DNA of 64,000 bases, taken from positions 1-64,000 of the forward strand of contig JAPMOS010000003.1 in the NCBI GenBank assembly GCA_027972325.1, written 5' to 3'. This stretch comes from Paratrimastix pyriformis (lineage: Eukaryota > Preaxostyla > Paratrimastigidae). The translations under genes and the position numbers were made by a program. Numbering within the stretch: the first letter of the stretch is position 1; every line of letters starts with the position of its first letter. Shown here piece by piece: positions 1-12,900 of this stretch. Below the pieces are notes generated by a model, which had not been told where the DNA came from, searched no databases, and saw only the letters and a program-made list of their open reading frames with translations.

Positions 1-255
1 CCTAACCCTAACCCTAACCCTAACCCTAACCCTAACCCTAACCCTAACCCTAACCTAACCCTAACCCTAACCTAACCCTAACCCTAACCTAACCCTAACC
101 CTAACCCTAACCCTAACCCTAACCCTAACCCTAACCCTAACCCTAACCCTAACCCTAACCCTAACCCTAACCCTAACCCTAACCCCTAACCCTAACCCTA
201 ACCCTAACCCTAACCCTAACCCTAACCCTAACCCTAACCCTAACCCTAACCCTAA
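1..255. repeat. Telomere, CCCTAA repeat
   Basis: Uninterrupted CCCTAA units (TTAGGG on the other strand) mark a true chromosome end. A few units are shortened to CCTAA (near 54, 72 and 87) and one is lengthened to CCCCTAA (near 181), as expected of imperfect telomerase copying or older proximal telomere. The array runs directly into a satellite that keeps the telomeric core. Confidence 0.98.
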
Positions 256-570
256 CATCACCGCAACCCTAACATCACCGCAACCCTAACATCACCGCAA
301 CCCTAACATCACCGCAACCCTAACATCACCGCAACCCTAACATCACCGCAACCCTAACATCACCGCAACCTAACATCACCGCAACCCTAACATCACCGCA
401 ACCCTAACATCACCGCAACCCTAACATCACCGCAACCCTAACATCACCGCAACCCTAACATCACCGCAACCCTAACATCACCGCAACCCTAACATCACCG
501 CAACCCTAACATCACCGCAACCCTAACATCACCGCAACCCTAACATCACCGCAACCCTAACATCACCGCA
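256..570. repeat. Subtelomeric satellite A, 17-bp unit
   Basis: About 18 head-to-tail copies of CATCACCGCAACCCTAA. The last eight bases of the unit (AACCCTAA) are telomeric, so the unit looks like telomere repeat interrupted by a nine-base insert. One copy near 361-377 has lost a base. There is no gap between this array and the telomere. Confidence 0.95.
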
Positions 571-763
571 ACCCGCTTTCACCGCAACCCGCTTTCACCG
601 CAACCCGCTTTCACCGCAACCCGCTTTCACCGCAACCCGCTTTCACCGCAACCCGCTTTCACCGCAACCCGCTTTCACCGCAACCCGCTTTCACCGCAAC
701 CCGCTTTCACCGCAACCCGCTTTCACCGCAACCCGCTTTCACCGCAACCCGCTTTCACCGCAA
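571..763. repeat. Subtelomeric satellite B, 16-bp unit
   Basis: About 12 copies of CCCGCTTTCACCGCAA. It shares the TCACCGCAACCC core with satellite A but replaces the CTAACA part with GCTT, so the two satellites look like steps of one series. The array ends abruptly just before the tRNA-like block. Confidence 0.95.
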
Positions 764-773
764 CCCCCTTCTT

Positions 774-850
774 TCTCCCCCACCCGAGATTCGAACCCCA
801 GTCCTTCGGAGCGAAAAAAGCCCTCTCGCCATTCGACCACAATTCCGGAA
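774..850 (-). tRNA. Degenerate tRNA-like sequence (A box and B box)
   Basis: On the minus strand a B-box-like GGTTCGAATCT (about 788-798) lies some 30 nt downstream of an A-box-like TGGTCGAATGG (about 829-839), the spacing of an internal Pol III promoter. I could not pair a seven-base acceptor stem, the T stem has a mismatch, and the anticodon loop is mostly T. It is therefore better read as a tRNA relic, or a Pol III-type element such as a SINE head, than as a working tRNA. The region up to 902 is otherwise featureless. Confidence 0.35.
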
Positions 851-902
851 TCCTCTGTTCCTCCGGCACAAAAATGCCAAATATCGCCCCGTGTCTTATT
901 AT

Positions 903-3900
903 TTACTCAGCCGATACAGATTGTGTCAATTCGGCAAGCGCATCTACCGAAAGAACCGTCGCTGCCTGTTGTTGAGTCTCTGTGACTGTCTGCTTGATGG
1001 CCTTGAGAGAGGCATCAACCGACTCAAGTGAGTCAGGCCGGATCCGCTCCGTCACCTGGACGAGACAGCGAGATGGGGACCAGGGTGAGTGAGTGAGGGA
1101 GTGAGGGAGTGAGTGAGTGAGTGCGAGAGCGTGCACAAGGGTCGCCCGATCTGTATGGTGAAGCCCAAGCCAGATCGATGAACAGGGGTGTGTTTGTCAG
1201 CATCTGTGGTTCTGTATCTGCCTGCGGTGACGCAGGGCAGGCGTGAAGACCTCACTTCGCATGGTGGTGATGTTATCACCCTTGGTGCGCAGATCTCGTT
1301 CGAAGTTCTCCATGCGCTCGGCCAGCTGGCCGATTCCTTGCACAAGCTGCGCCATGAGGACCTTCTTGGAAACCTTCTGGGCTTTGGCCGTGGACGTCGT
1401 CAAGTTGTTCCGCGAGAGCGAGTGTCCAATGGGATAGAAGGAGATGTCCTTGTTGGAAATGAGCCGCCAAAGGTGCGACTGGTTCCCATCGAAAGCGGTC
1501 TCGTTATTCCTGCACATCGGTTCAAATCGAAGGGAAACCCAATCGAGAGCGTTAACGGCAAGGGAGTTTCGAAAGGCAGACCCGGCCGACTTGTAGAGCT
1601 CATGAAGGGCGCAATAAAGATGGAAGTATTCCCACATGTTGTGCTCCTCTTCGGAGTGGTGCCGGAACCCGATGCCCTCCCGATCGAAGGTGGCCGCATC
1701 GATGCCGCAAATGAAGCAGCGGCCCTCGATATCTGTGATCCGCAAGGGGTGGGTTCGGTCAGCCATTCCACTGCCCCTCGGCCGGGAAAAAACACTGAAC
1801 CCCGACTCCAGAGCAGGAAACCCCGACTACACAGCAGGAAAAGCCCGACCACAGAGCAGGAAAAACACCGACCACAGAGCAGGAAAAACCCCGACCACAG
1901 AGCAGGAAAAACCCCGACCACAGCAGACCTTCTTTGATGTGGGCCTTCTCCTCACGTAGTTCCGAGAAGGTGTCCACAATGATACCGAAGAAGATGTTGA
2001 GCAAAATGACATTGCTGATGATGAAGAAGGTCAACTCGTAGATGAAGCCCCAATAGCCTTGGCTTCCCGGGTTGGCCTGGCCACCATCGGGTTCGGGCAT
2101 CCGAGAAGAAAACCAACCCGGGAGGAATGAGCTCGCGGGTTCCCCTTGAGCGGAGCGGATGGGCAGACCCACATCAGGGCGCTCATGAGGACGGTGCCCT
2201 GGCTGGGGAACTGGGCGAGCACCGTCACAAAGCACTCGATCACCGAGCTGCAGGCCGACGTTTGTCTGTGTGCGTGTGAGAGTGTGCGGAGTAAAGAGGG
2301 AAAGAAGTAACGGGAAAACAAAAACCAGAGAGGTAGAAGAGACAGCACGTGTGAGAGTGTGCGTGACCACATCAGAGGTGCCGCCAGGGCCAGGGTGAGC
2401 CAGGAGAACGCTCCACAACAAGACGGACTCTTCGCCCTCTGCAGCGTCTTTCAGGATGGCGGCACTGAAGAAGAGGTAGCCGAAGGTGGCGTAATAGTAG
2501 ATGACCAGGAGAATGAGGACAAAGGTCAGAATCAGCTGCTGGTAGTTCTGCAAGGGGAAAGAGAGTGGAAACGGGTGTGACCCTGGGGGGATCGGGCTCG
2601 CTGCGAGTGTTCGACCTTGGTGATGGAGCGCAGCACGTTGAGGAGGGTGTCCGATTGGATGACGAGGTCGAAGAGCTGCACGCAGAACCAATAGGGCGAC
2701 TGCGAGACGCCCAAGATGGAGGAAACCTGTTCCAAGGAGGGCGGGGAAAAGGCGATGAGCCCCCAGTCTTGCCCGCCCGGCTGCCACCGACCAGCAAAAT
2801 CAGGACCATCCAGAAGCGGCCGATGCCCAGCAAGGCCAAAAACTTGCGCCAGCGGGCGAGCCCCTTGTGCTCCTCGGGCTTCCAGTCGGGCTCCTCCTTT
2901 TGTCGTTCCAGGACATACTAGAAGACCCCACCCGCACCGTGAGGTGAGGCTGCTCGGGCCCCGTGAGACAGACGTGTCGCCAGGAGGTTTTCATCTGGAT
3001 GTTGAACTCGAGCAGGAACCCGGTCAGCATGAAGAAGGCCATCACCGCGATGAGGCAGCCCCCCAGGACCATGATCACAACGAAGAGCGCAACCGCCGCC
3101 GCGGGCACCCTGATGAACCCCGAAAAAAACGCGTTCAGAAGACGAACTGGGAATCGACAGACGGTTGGAGGGAGCTGTAGAGGATGACCAGAAGGTTGAT
3201 GATGAGGGCAGCGATGTTTGCCAACTTGCGGAGGGTCGATTGGAGCCGCGGATTGGTCAGCACGCGACGCGTGGGGCTCCGGAGGTTCTCCGACCGGGCG
3301 ACCAGGGTCTCGTAGAGGTCGTCGACCTTCTCGGTGAAGTCAGCCAGCTTCTCGTGGACGGTGGTCCGGTCAACGGTCTGCTCGACCCGGGTCCGGTCGG
3401 CCTGGGTGAGCACTTTGGCCAGCGCGCACCGCTGGAAGAAGATCTTCTCGATGTGGTCCTCGCTAGCGGTAGGAGGAGGTCAAACGCACGTGTGACTTGG
3501 CAACGCCCCAAAGACAATGCCCTTTGCCGGCCATGCAGCGCAAGATCGGAACGAAGAAAGAAGGTGACGCACAAGAAAGAAGGTGACGCACAAGAAAGAA
3601 GGTGACGCACAAGAAAGAAGGTGACGCACAAGAAAGAAGGTGACGCACAAGAAAGAAGGTGACGCACAAGAAAGAAGGTGACGCACAAGAAAGAAGGTGA
3701 CGCACAAGAAAGAAGGTGACGCACAAGAAAGAAGGTGACGCACAAGAAAGAAGGTGACGCCCAAGACCGACCGGAAGATCTCAACAGAGCCCACCTCATC
3801 GTCGAACATCTTGAACTCGGGGTGCAGCTTCATGGCGGGGACAGGAGACTCCTGACGGTCGGAAAAGGAGGAGGGTCAGCGGGTCAGCGGGTCAGCGGGT

Positions 3901-6900
3901 GTGCGGTGGCCGCGAGGGACCTGGATGAGATACCGCCAGACGATCTGCCATTGGATGCCTTCCGAACGCAGTTGCGCCTGGATGGGCCCCCACCGCTGCC
4001 CGTCCTGGGCAACACGCTCTTGGAAGGCCCCCCCAACGGGGGTTTTCGGGTCCAGCAGCGCCCGATAGTGTTGGACCTGCGCCAAAGACGGGGGCAGCCC
4101 GCTCGGTGAGGAGGGGAGGGAAGGACTGGCGAAGGATTCCACAGCGACCGCGCTCGCACGCTCGCAGGGGAGGCACCGCAGACCTTATCGCAGATGAGGG
4201 TGGACATGGGCACAGCAGCCCGGTTGAGCGCGCGCACATGTTGGAGACTGTCCGGCCCTGTTTCGTTTCGTTTCGGAGTGCGCGAACGGGGGAGGCAAGT
4301 CAGGGAGCTGGCCTATTGTGGGGAGGCAGGCGACACGGAGGGCCGCGCAAACCGACCCTCGAGGCAGGCCAGGAGAAGCCCAAGGCCCTTGGTGAAAGCG
4401 GTCCGCTGGGCCTGATCCTGAGCCAGCGTCTGCAACACGGACTCCACCCCAGCTTTGCTCGAGTCGCCGAGGCGCTGACCAGGGAAACGCGAGAGAAGAG
4501 GCATGGGTCATTGAAGAGAGACGCCTGGTGGTGCGGGCAGACCTCCTCGAAGGAGAGGCGCAGCTCGAAAAATTCGAACAGGGCCCCGATCCGCTCGTCG
4601 CCCAACAGCACTTTCTGGTTGCCCAAGCACGGCCCTGGAAGCGCGAATCGGATGGGCTCAGGGTTAGGGAAACGGCGGCACGAGGTCTGAAGGCTACCGA
4701 CCCTGGACGGCCTCTTGGATGGCCTCGATGACGCCTCCGATTCGCTGGTACCAGCGGTCGGCCGGATCGTCGCCCTCCACTGCAAGACGGCAAGTGAGGA
4801 CATTTGGACGTTTGGGCCCCCGCACAAGAATGCGGACACAAGGAATGCGGACACAAGGAATGCGGACACAAGGAATGCGGACACAAGGAATGCGGACACA
4901 AGGAATGCGGGCACAAGGAGTGCGGGCACAAGGAGTGCGGGCACAAGGAGTGCGGGCACAAGGAGTGCGACGAACCGAGGGGCGGGAGCTTTTGGCGCGG
5001 CGTAATTGCCGCGAGGTATCGGAAGAGGCACTCGATGATGTTGTGCCGCGAGGAGTGCTGCTCACGGAGCAGATCCTGCGCATCTCGGTTGTGCCCCTCG
5101 CAAAGCTGGTGGACAAACTGCGAAGGAAAGGGAGTGGGACTCGCCGATGAGCGGTGGGCACGACGGGCAGCAGAGCGGATGCAAAACGCTGTGGGAAGGG
5201 CTGCCAGACGTCAAGAATCAGGTCGACCAGGGTCTCGTTGGGCGAGCCTGCGACGAGGGATGAACCAAGAAATTGGGCGCATGAAGGAGACACGACGAAA
5301 AATCGCGCGGGAGGAGGTTGGTTCGCAGACGAATGGCGGGGTCCAGGAACCAGGGCTGCGAGTTCGCCTCGGCAATGGCGGCGTTGAGGTTCCGCTCGAG
5401 GTCGGCCAGGATGTGAGTCTCGTCTTGGGTGCTCGTTTCGACGTCCTCCTCGGCCGGGGAGTCGCCTTTCTCGGCCTGATCCATGGCGCGCAAGACTGCT
5501 TGTTGAACGACCTGCCGTCCACAAGGACCAAGGCCCAGCGAGGGTGTGAAGAGGCGAAACAAAAGGTCCTCGGATGGCCTCGAAAACGAAAACCCTTTCG
5601 GGCGGGGGGCCGGGTGGTCAGGAAGCAGACCCGGTTGCCGTTGCGAAGGAGGGCATTCAGAGTGGTCATCGCCGCGTTGACAAGGCCCGTGTCGGGGCTG
5701 CTAAGCAGGCGAAGCACGGCCCGGGTGCCCCCCAACTCGTTCAGCCGGTTCTGCTGCTCCGGGATCGGGTGCATCTCGTCCGGCCGGTAGTTGGGGTTTG
5801 ATGCTGCAGCGCCGCAACGTGTCAAGGGGCCCGAGCAGCAAAAGCAGAGGGCAGACCGTCCACATACAGCATGTGCTGCATGGTTTGCAGCAGGAAGTGC
5901 AGCAACCCGGGGTTGTCTCCGTTGCGGACGTGATCGATTTGTGCGAAAAGCTATCGAAACCGGAAAGGCGCGAGGAGGAGATGATGGCGGTGATGGCTGT
6001 GCTGGCGGTGATGGCTGTGCTGGCGGTGGTGGCGGTGATGGCGGTGGTGGCGGTGGTGGCGGTGATGGCGGTGATGGCGGTGGTGGCGGTGGTGGCGGTG
6101 GTGGTGGTGGTGGTGGTGGTGGTGGTGGTGGTGGTGGTGGTGGTGGTGGTGGTGGTGGTGGTGGTGGTGGTGGTGGTGGTGGCGGCGGTGATGGCGGTGA
6201 TGGCGGTGATGGCGGTGGTGGCTGTGCTGGCTGTGCTGGCTGTGCTGGCTGTGCTGGCTGTGCTGGCTGTGCTGGCTGTGCTGGCTGTGCTGGCTGTGCT
6301 GGCTGTGCTGGCTGTGCTGGCTGTGCTGGCTGTGCTGGCAGGGGCTCGGGTCAGGGTCGGGCTCGGGCAGACCGTCTTGATCCGGGGCCCGAACTGGAAA
6401 ACGGTGTTCCAAAGCTCCTCGTCGCTGTTTTTGATCTGGTGAAGCGTTCGGATTGTTAGGGGTGCGGGGTGCGGGGTGAGGACGATGAAGGACGAACCGC
6501 ATCCTGCTCGTCGCGGGCGACGTCCCGTTTGAAGCGCTCCCAGGCGTCGGTGAGCTGCTTGCCCGAGTCGTCGGCCCGCAGGTCGGTGGGGCGCACCTCG
6601 CTCCGCTGGGCGGTGGCCTCCTTGGCGAAGTACTCCGTCACGGTTCGGTCGAAGCCGCCCATGCGATGCCTACCGAGAACGGATGGAAACAGGACAAAGG
6701 GGGATGGAAACAGGTCGGTACGGGCGCTGTCAAACCGGTGGCCGTGCGGGAGGGGACAGACAGGCTGAGCGTCTCGGCCAGCTGGCGCTGAAGCGAGACG
6801 AAGGTCGCCCGCAGCTCGGCAAAGGACGGCTTGAGATGGAGCCGCATCAGCTCCTCGGCGATACGGTGAATGCGTAGTCTGCAGAAGCTCACCAATCGCC

Positions 6901-9900
6901 TCGGGGGGCTCTGTGCGGGACGTGTTGTGGGTGGGGCAGCATGTGGGGCGCGAATGAGAATCCGCGATGAGCCAAGCGCCGCTGCTGGCGCGCGCGCACC
7001 ATCTCTTACTGCCCCCCTGCCTGGCTCTTCCATTCCTCTCCCCAACGGACGTCGTCTTCGCCACTGAGAGTCGAAGTGGCCCCTTCGGCGGCCCCCTCGT
7101 GGTCGCCGTCATGCTCCTCGTCAGCGAACAGGTTCAGGGCGAGCAGCTGCAGTGAGGGCAGGATGCAATGCCGCAGGTAGTTGATCTTGGCGGCGCGGTC
7201 CTGCCGGGGGGGAGGGGTGCGGGGGTGCGGGGGTGCGGGGGTGCGGGGGTGCGGGGGTGCGGGGGTGGGGGTGCGGGGGTGCGGGGGTGCGGGGTGCGGG
7301 GGTGCGGGGGTGCGGGGTGGGGGTGCGGGGGGGTGCGGGGGTGCGGTACGGGATCACAAAATGTGTGAAGGACGCAACTCAAGACAAGGTGCACGGGGGG
7401 GCTGGCAAGGTGCACGGGGGGCTGACACGGACGGTGGCGGCCAGGAGCTCCTCCAGAAATCCGTCGATGGCGGCCACGACGTCGGGCATACGGTTCCACT
7501 CGACCTCGTTCAGGCTGCGCGGGTCCGAGTCCAAGTAGACGGCCTGCCGAAGAGATGTGGACAAGCGTGAGCGTAACCCTCTTTCGGGGGCCCCGAGCAG
7601 GGGGACGGTGGTCGGAGATTTGCCGCGACCGCGACCGGGCCGACCTGGAGGAACTTCCAATAGGATTGTTTGATGTCGTTGTCCAGAGCGGGCGAGGCCA
7701 AGTTGGCGCACACCTCGTCCAGGGAGAGCATCGTCCGGCAGATGTTCTGGCACTCGCCGTTCCGCCCGTACGCGGTGCGGGCCAGCAATTCCAGGAAGGC
7801 CATGTGGTAGTGCAGCGGACCCTCGGGGTCGGTGATCAACGAATCACTGCGTGTGGTGTGTGGTGTGTGGTGTGTGGTGTGTGTGTATGTGTGTGTGTGG
7901 GGGAGGGGGAGGGGAGGGGAGGGGAGGGGAGGGGAGGGGAGGGAGGGGAGGGGAGGGGAGGGGAGGGAGGGGGAGGGAGGGAGGGGGAGGGGGAGGGAGG
8001 GAGGGAGGGGAGGGAGGGAGGGGAGGGAGGGAGGAGGGAGGAGGGAGGGGTTGTGAGCCGCCGTTCGACTTCTGCCCGGAGCCCCGGGAACGGTCACGGA
8101 CGCTTTGAGTTCCTCCGTGCGGCGCGCCTTCTCTTGGGGCGTGAGGCGCAGGTCTGCCATTTCCCAGTGCTGCCGGATGAAGCCAAGGATGGTCGCCTGG
8201 TGCGCGGCAATGGGCTGGTCGTTGACCACACAGTAGGCCGAGAGGACCGACAGGAAGCTGCCGCCAGCCCGCGAGGGAAAACATGAGATGAGGGGAGATG
8301 CGGGTGGTCCGGCATGCCATGGTCAGGGCCTGGTCCGTGGTGCGGACCGGGGCATGCGGCCCACGCGGAGCAGCTGGTCGCAGAGGCCCAAGATCTGCTC
8401 CTTGGGCACGGCCGCGATGAGGGCAGGGTCCGTGAGGACCGCCCGCAGCACCTCGGCAGCGCCCAGGTTGGTCCGAAGGGCCAGCAGCGAGTGGAGAAGC
8501 TCCAGGTGCGGGTACAGCACCCGCTGGTTCTCGGGATTGCCCTACCCGGACACGGACACGGTCGGAGGCAGCGCGACACGAGGCACGCGGGGACCTGTGA
8601 GGGCGGACCGGAGAGCGTTGGGGGGCCGGACCTGGACGAAAAAGCGGAGGAAGCGAATGCAAAGGCGGAAGATGCGCTGGAGGCCCTCGGTGTAGCGGAA
8701 GGAGACGATGCGGATGACGGCCCGCTCGGCGTGCAGGTTCCGGAGCAGGTTCTGGGCGATCGGACTCGGGTCGCCCTCCACCACCGACGCATCTGCCCCC
8801 TGTGTGCATGCGCCAACGCGGCAGAGGGTGAGCGTGGGGGCAGCCAACGGCCCACAGACCGTCTTGTTAAGGATGCCCAGGATGAGGCGCCCGACGATGT
8901 CCATGATGCGCCCCTCGTTCTGGTGGAGGCTCATGACCGTTGCGCTCAGGGTGGGCAGCTCGGCAAGCAGCCCGTGGAAGGTCTCCGACATGTCCGCGCA
9001 GCCTTCCCCCACCACAAGCTGCCGCCCAGAAATCCGGCGCATGCGATGAAACCAGCCCTTGGGTGGGACCGCGACAAGAAAAAAAAAAGGATGGCAGGGC
9101 AAAGGCCGGGCAGGGCAAAGGCAGGGCAGGCTGGGCAAGAGCTGGGCGAGGGCTCGGACTTCGACTGACTGCAGCGCCCCGATGGTGCGGGCCCGGGTCC
9201 GGTGGTGGGCAATGAGGATCTCCAGGGCCAGCCGCTGCAGGGCGAAGCTCTTGGCTGGGTGGGCAAACCCAAGGGAGTGTGAGCTGGGCGATCAAGCGGG
9301 GGATGATGGCCAGACCGCCGAGCAGCTTCTGGGTGACCTCGAACCAGTTCTCGGACTCGTTGGGGGCGGGCGGCCCCTGTTCGAGTGCGCCCTCTGCGGA
9401 GGATGGCGCGAAGGCCGGGGCCCCGCCCTCCACGTACCGCTCCAGGGAGAATTCCCGGAAGATCTTTCCGAGGCCAATGTCCCGGCGGGGCGGTCGATGT
9501 CCCCGGCGGTTGTCTATCCGTCATCCACCAAAAGATGGGGAGAGGAGGGTGTGTGGAGCATGTGAAGCACATTGGGGAGCTTGGGAAGCGCATACGCTTG
9601 TGAAGCGGAGGGCCGGAGTCAGACCCCGCTGGGTGTTTTCCTCCTGGAAGAGCCGGAAGATGCCCGAGATTCGCGAGTCCATCATCAGGTCCTGAGCAAG
9701 TCGTGAGCGATGGCCTGAAGTCGGGCGGGTGCAGACCTCGGCCATGAGGAAGATCCGACACACGGTCATCTTGACGCCCTCGTAGAGGTCCCGCAGGGCC
9801 GGGTCGCCCTTCACCTCGAAGGACAGCAGTCGCCGCAGCGGCACCAGCAACTGCGTCATGCGGAGGTGTGAGCGGAGGTGTGAGCGGAGGTGTGAGCGGA

Positions 9901-12900
9901 GGTGTGAGCGGAGGTGTGAGCGGAGGTGTGAGCGGAGGTGTGAGCGGAGGTGTGAGCGGAGGTGTGAGCGGAGGTGTGAGCGGAGGTGAGCGGAGGTGAG
10001 CGGAGGTGTGAGCGGAGGTGTGAGCGGAGGTGTGAGCGGAGGTGTGAGCGGAGGTGTGTGAGGTGTGAGCGGAGGTGTGAGCGGAGGTGTGAGCGGAGGT
10101 GTGAGCGGAGGTGTGAGCGGAGGTGTGAGCGGAGGTGTGAGCGGAGGTGTGAGCGGAGGTGTGAGCGGAGGTGAGCGGAGGTGTGAGCGGAGGTGTGAGC
10201 GGAGGTGTGAGCGGAGGTGTGAGCGGAGGTGTGAGCGGAGGTGTGAGCGGAGGTGTGAGTGAGCGGAGGTGTGAGCGGAGGTGTGAGCGGAGGTGTGAGC
10301 GGAGGTGTGAGCGGAGGTGTGAGCGGAGGTGTGAGCGGAGGTGTGAGCGGAGGTGTGAGCGGAGGTGTGAGCGGAGGTGTGAGCGGACCTCGCCGAGGCG
10401 CTGCCGGATGGCGGCTGAGCGGTTGAAGCGCAGGAGGAACAAGAAGCACTGCAAAACCGAGCCCCAGAACTCGATGGCCTCCTGGCGGCGCGGCGGTTTG
10501 GCGAGATGGCGCAGGAAGTCCCGCATCCAATCCAGCAGCGGCTGGAAGTCCGTCTCGCTTCCGCCCTGCGCCGCCGTGGCGGCTCCTCCGACCCCAGTTG
10601 CCCCGGTCACCGCACAAGCGGAGGACGCCCGCTGCGTGCTGTCCCAGAACTTGACCATTTCGATGCGGAACTCCTCCGCTGCAAAGTGGGGGGGCGGGAC
10701 GGTGACGACGGGACGCATATGGAGGGCGGGTGAAGGCGTCAACAGGGTGGCGGCGGACCACCGGCGGCATCGACGTAGGCGCGGCTGATGAGGTCCAGGA
10801 TCTTCACCTTGAACGGGATGAAGGCGATCTTGCCGCTCCGCCGGGCTGGGGGCTGCCCGGGCCCCTGGTCGGCCTCGGGGCCAGGCGCCGTTCCGCCCGC
10901 AGCGACAGCAGCCTTGGGGGTGGAGGGCTCCGCGCTGAGAGCCTTCACCAGCAGCGCCAGCGGGAAGCGGCTCCGCACCTGAGCAGGTGGTGTGGGGGTC
11001 CCCGAAACCATGATCGGCCCCGAGGAAATGCAGCGGGACGGAGCGGGGCGGAGCGGGACGGACGAGGCCCTGGTTTTCGCGGTTTTGGCCGAAGCAGAGG
11101 GCAGACAGCAGGCTGAGGAGGATCATGTGGTGTTCAAAGGCCCGGGCGGCGATGGGGTGTGTGGCCCGGTAGGCCTCGTCGCACAGGTCGCGCACGTTGA
11201 ACGACTCCGTGTGCCGATTGGCCTCATCGCCCGCCCCGGCCGCCGGGTCCTCCTCACCCCCGCTCAGGTGGGTGGGCAGGGCGATCTCGACCATGATCAT
11301 CTCCCTGCCGTGGGATGAGCCAGCCGTGCAGAAGCGCGAGCGAGTGAGTGAGTTTCTCCGTGGGCCGGAGGAGCTTGCCGACTCCATGAGGGGCGGATGG
11401 GCGGGGCGGGCGGACCCTTCGGCCTGCTTGTGGGGGTCCGGGTCGACCTTCTTATAGCGGTGCATCAGCACCGGGTACCGGCGAAAGAGGAGCTCACCTG
11501 CGGACGGAGACGCAAGACATGAGGCATTCCCGGCGACGGTAGGAGGGGCGGAGGGGCGGAGGGGCGGAGGGGCGGAGGGGCGGAGGGGCGGAGGGGCGGA
11601 GGGGCGGAGGGGCGGAGGGGCGGAGGGCGGAGGGCGGAGGGCGGAGGGGCGGAGGGCGGAGGGCGGAGGGGCGGAGGGGCGGAGGGCGGAGGGGCGGAGG
11701 GGCGGAGGGGCGGAGGGGCGGAGGGGCGGAGGGGCGGAGGGGCGGAGGGCGGAGGGGCGGAGGGCGGAGGGGCGGAGGGCGGAGGGCGGAGGGGCGGAGG
11801 GGCGGAGGGGCGGAGGGGCGGACCCACGAGGGCCTGGTTGGCCGACTGGATCTGGCGGGTGCGGTTGCTGAGGCTGGTCGCGTCGGAGGCAAAGAGCCCG
11901 GGCACGTGACGGGGCAGGGTGGCGACCACCTCGAGCAAGTTGCTGCCTCGGGGCAAGTCGGGCATCACGGCCTGCTCACCATGGGGCCCCCCGGCGCCGA
12001 GGCCGCCCAGCCCCGGGGCGTGGGCGACCAACTCGTGGCTGGCACAGAGCACGGTGGCCAAGGTGAGGCTGCGACACCCCCAGTGAAGAGAGGCGACGGC
12101 CCCGCCAAGATCGGATCGTCAGGAAGCAGCCGCGTGACGAAACGAAGGAAGCACAGGAGCGGTCTCGCACTCAAAGTGCAGTTCGTGCCTCCCCATGCAT
12201 TTCGTGCCTCCCGTGCAACCACGAGGTCGAAGTCCCACTCTTGTGGGAAAAAAACGGGGGCGCCGGACCATTTGCAGATGAGGAATGGCTTGATGTTGGA
12301 GGCGCGGAAGCACTCAATCATCAGTGGTTCGAACTCGGCTCGCACGGTGAGGCTGCTTGCCACCTGAGGAAGGCCCAGCCCGGCCGATGAGCACAGAGCA
12401 AGCAGATCCACACGAAGCCCCTGCCCCCCCCCCCCCCCCCGGTCACATCCCCGACGAGCGCCACCCCGGGTTCCAGGGGGGGGGGACGGCAACGGACCAT
12501 GGCGATCAGGGCCTCCACCACGCCCACGTCGACGGGGCAATCGCGCAAGATGGTCAGCAGGGTGTCTCGGCCCCGCTGGAAGAACAGCCGGGCCGCGGCG
12601 GGTTGGCCTGCCACGCGTGCACAGCGAAGGACGCGGTGATGGACGATCAGGGGCCGGAGGGCAGGGCCCGCCAAAGGCGGCCGGCCAGCAAGCACCCTGG
12701 TGCGGCCAGCCCAGCAGCAGACCGATGACGAGGCGGGTGATGATGTCGATGCAGAGCCGGAAGAGCGACGGCAGCCGGTCCATCTCGGTGGGCAGCACCA
12801 GAGTCGAGATGTCCCCCTAGGCCAAGCGGCAGGGGGCGGGGGCGGGGCGGGAGAGGTGAGGCAAAGCCCCGGACGTCCATCGCCGGGCAAGTGCGGGCCA

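Noticed and set aside
774-850. Functional tRNA gene
   Set aside because: Internal promoter boxes are present, but no acceptor stem could be formed and the anticodon arm is poor. Listed only as tRNA-like.
5951-6502. Poly-His and Gln-His-Ser open frame on the minus strand
   Set aside because: Generated by GGT and GGCTGTGCT microsatellites within an IP3R intron; no domain and no conservation with the gene family.
9858-10388. Long open frames (LRSHLRSH and HTSAHTSA types) and a CRISPR-like look of the 12-bp repeats
   Set aside because: Pure tandem array without spacers, inside an intron with exons joined in frame on both sides. Frames stay open only because the unit length is a multiple of three.
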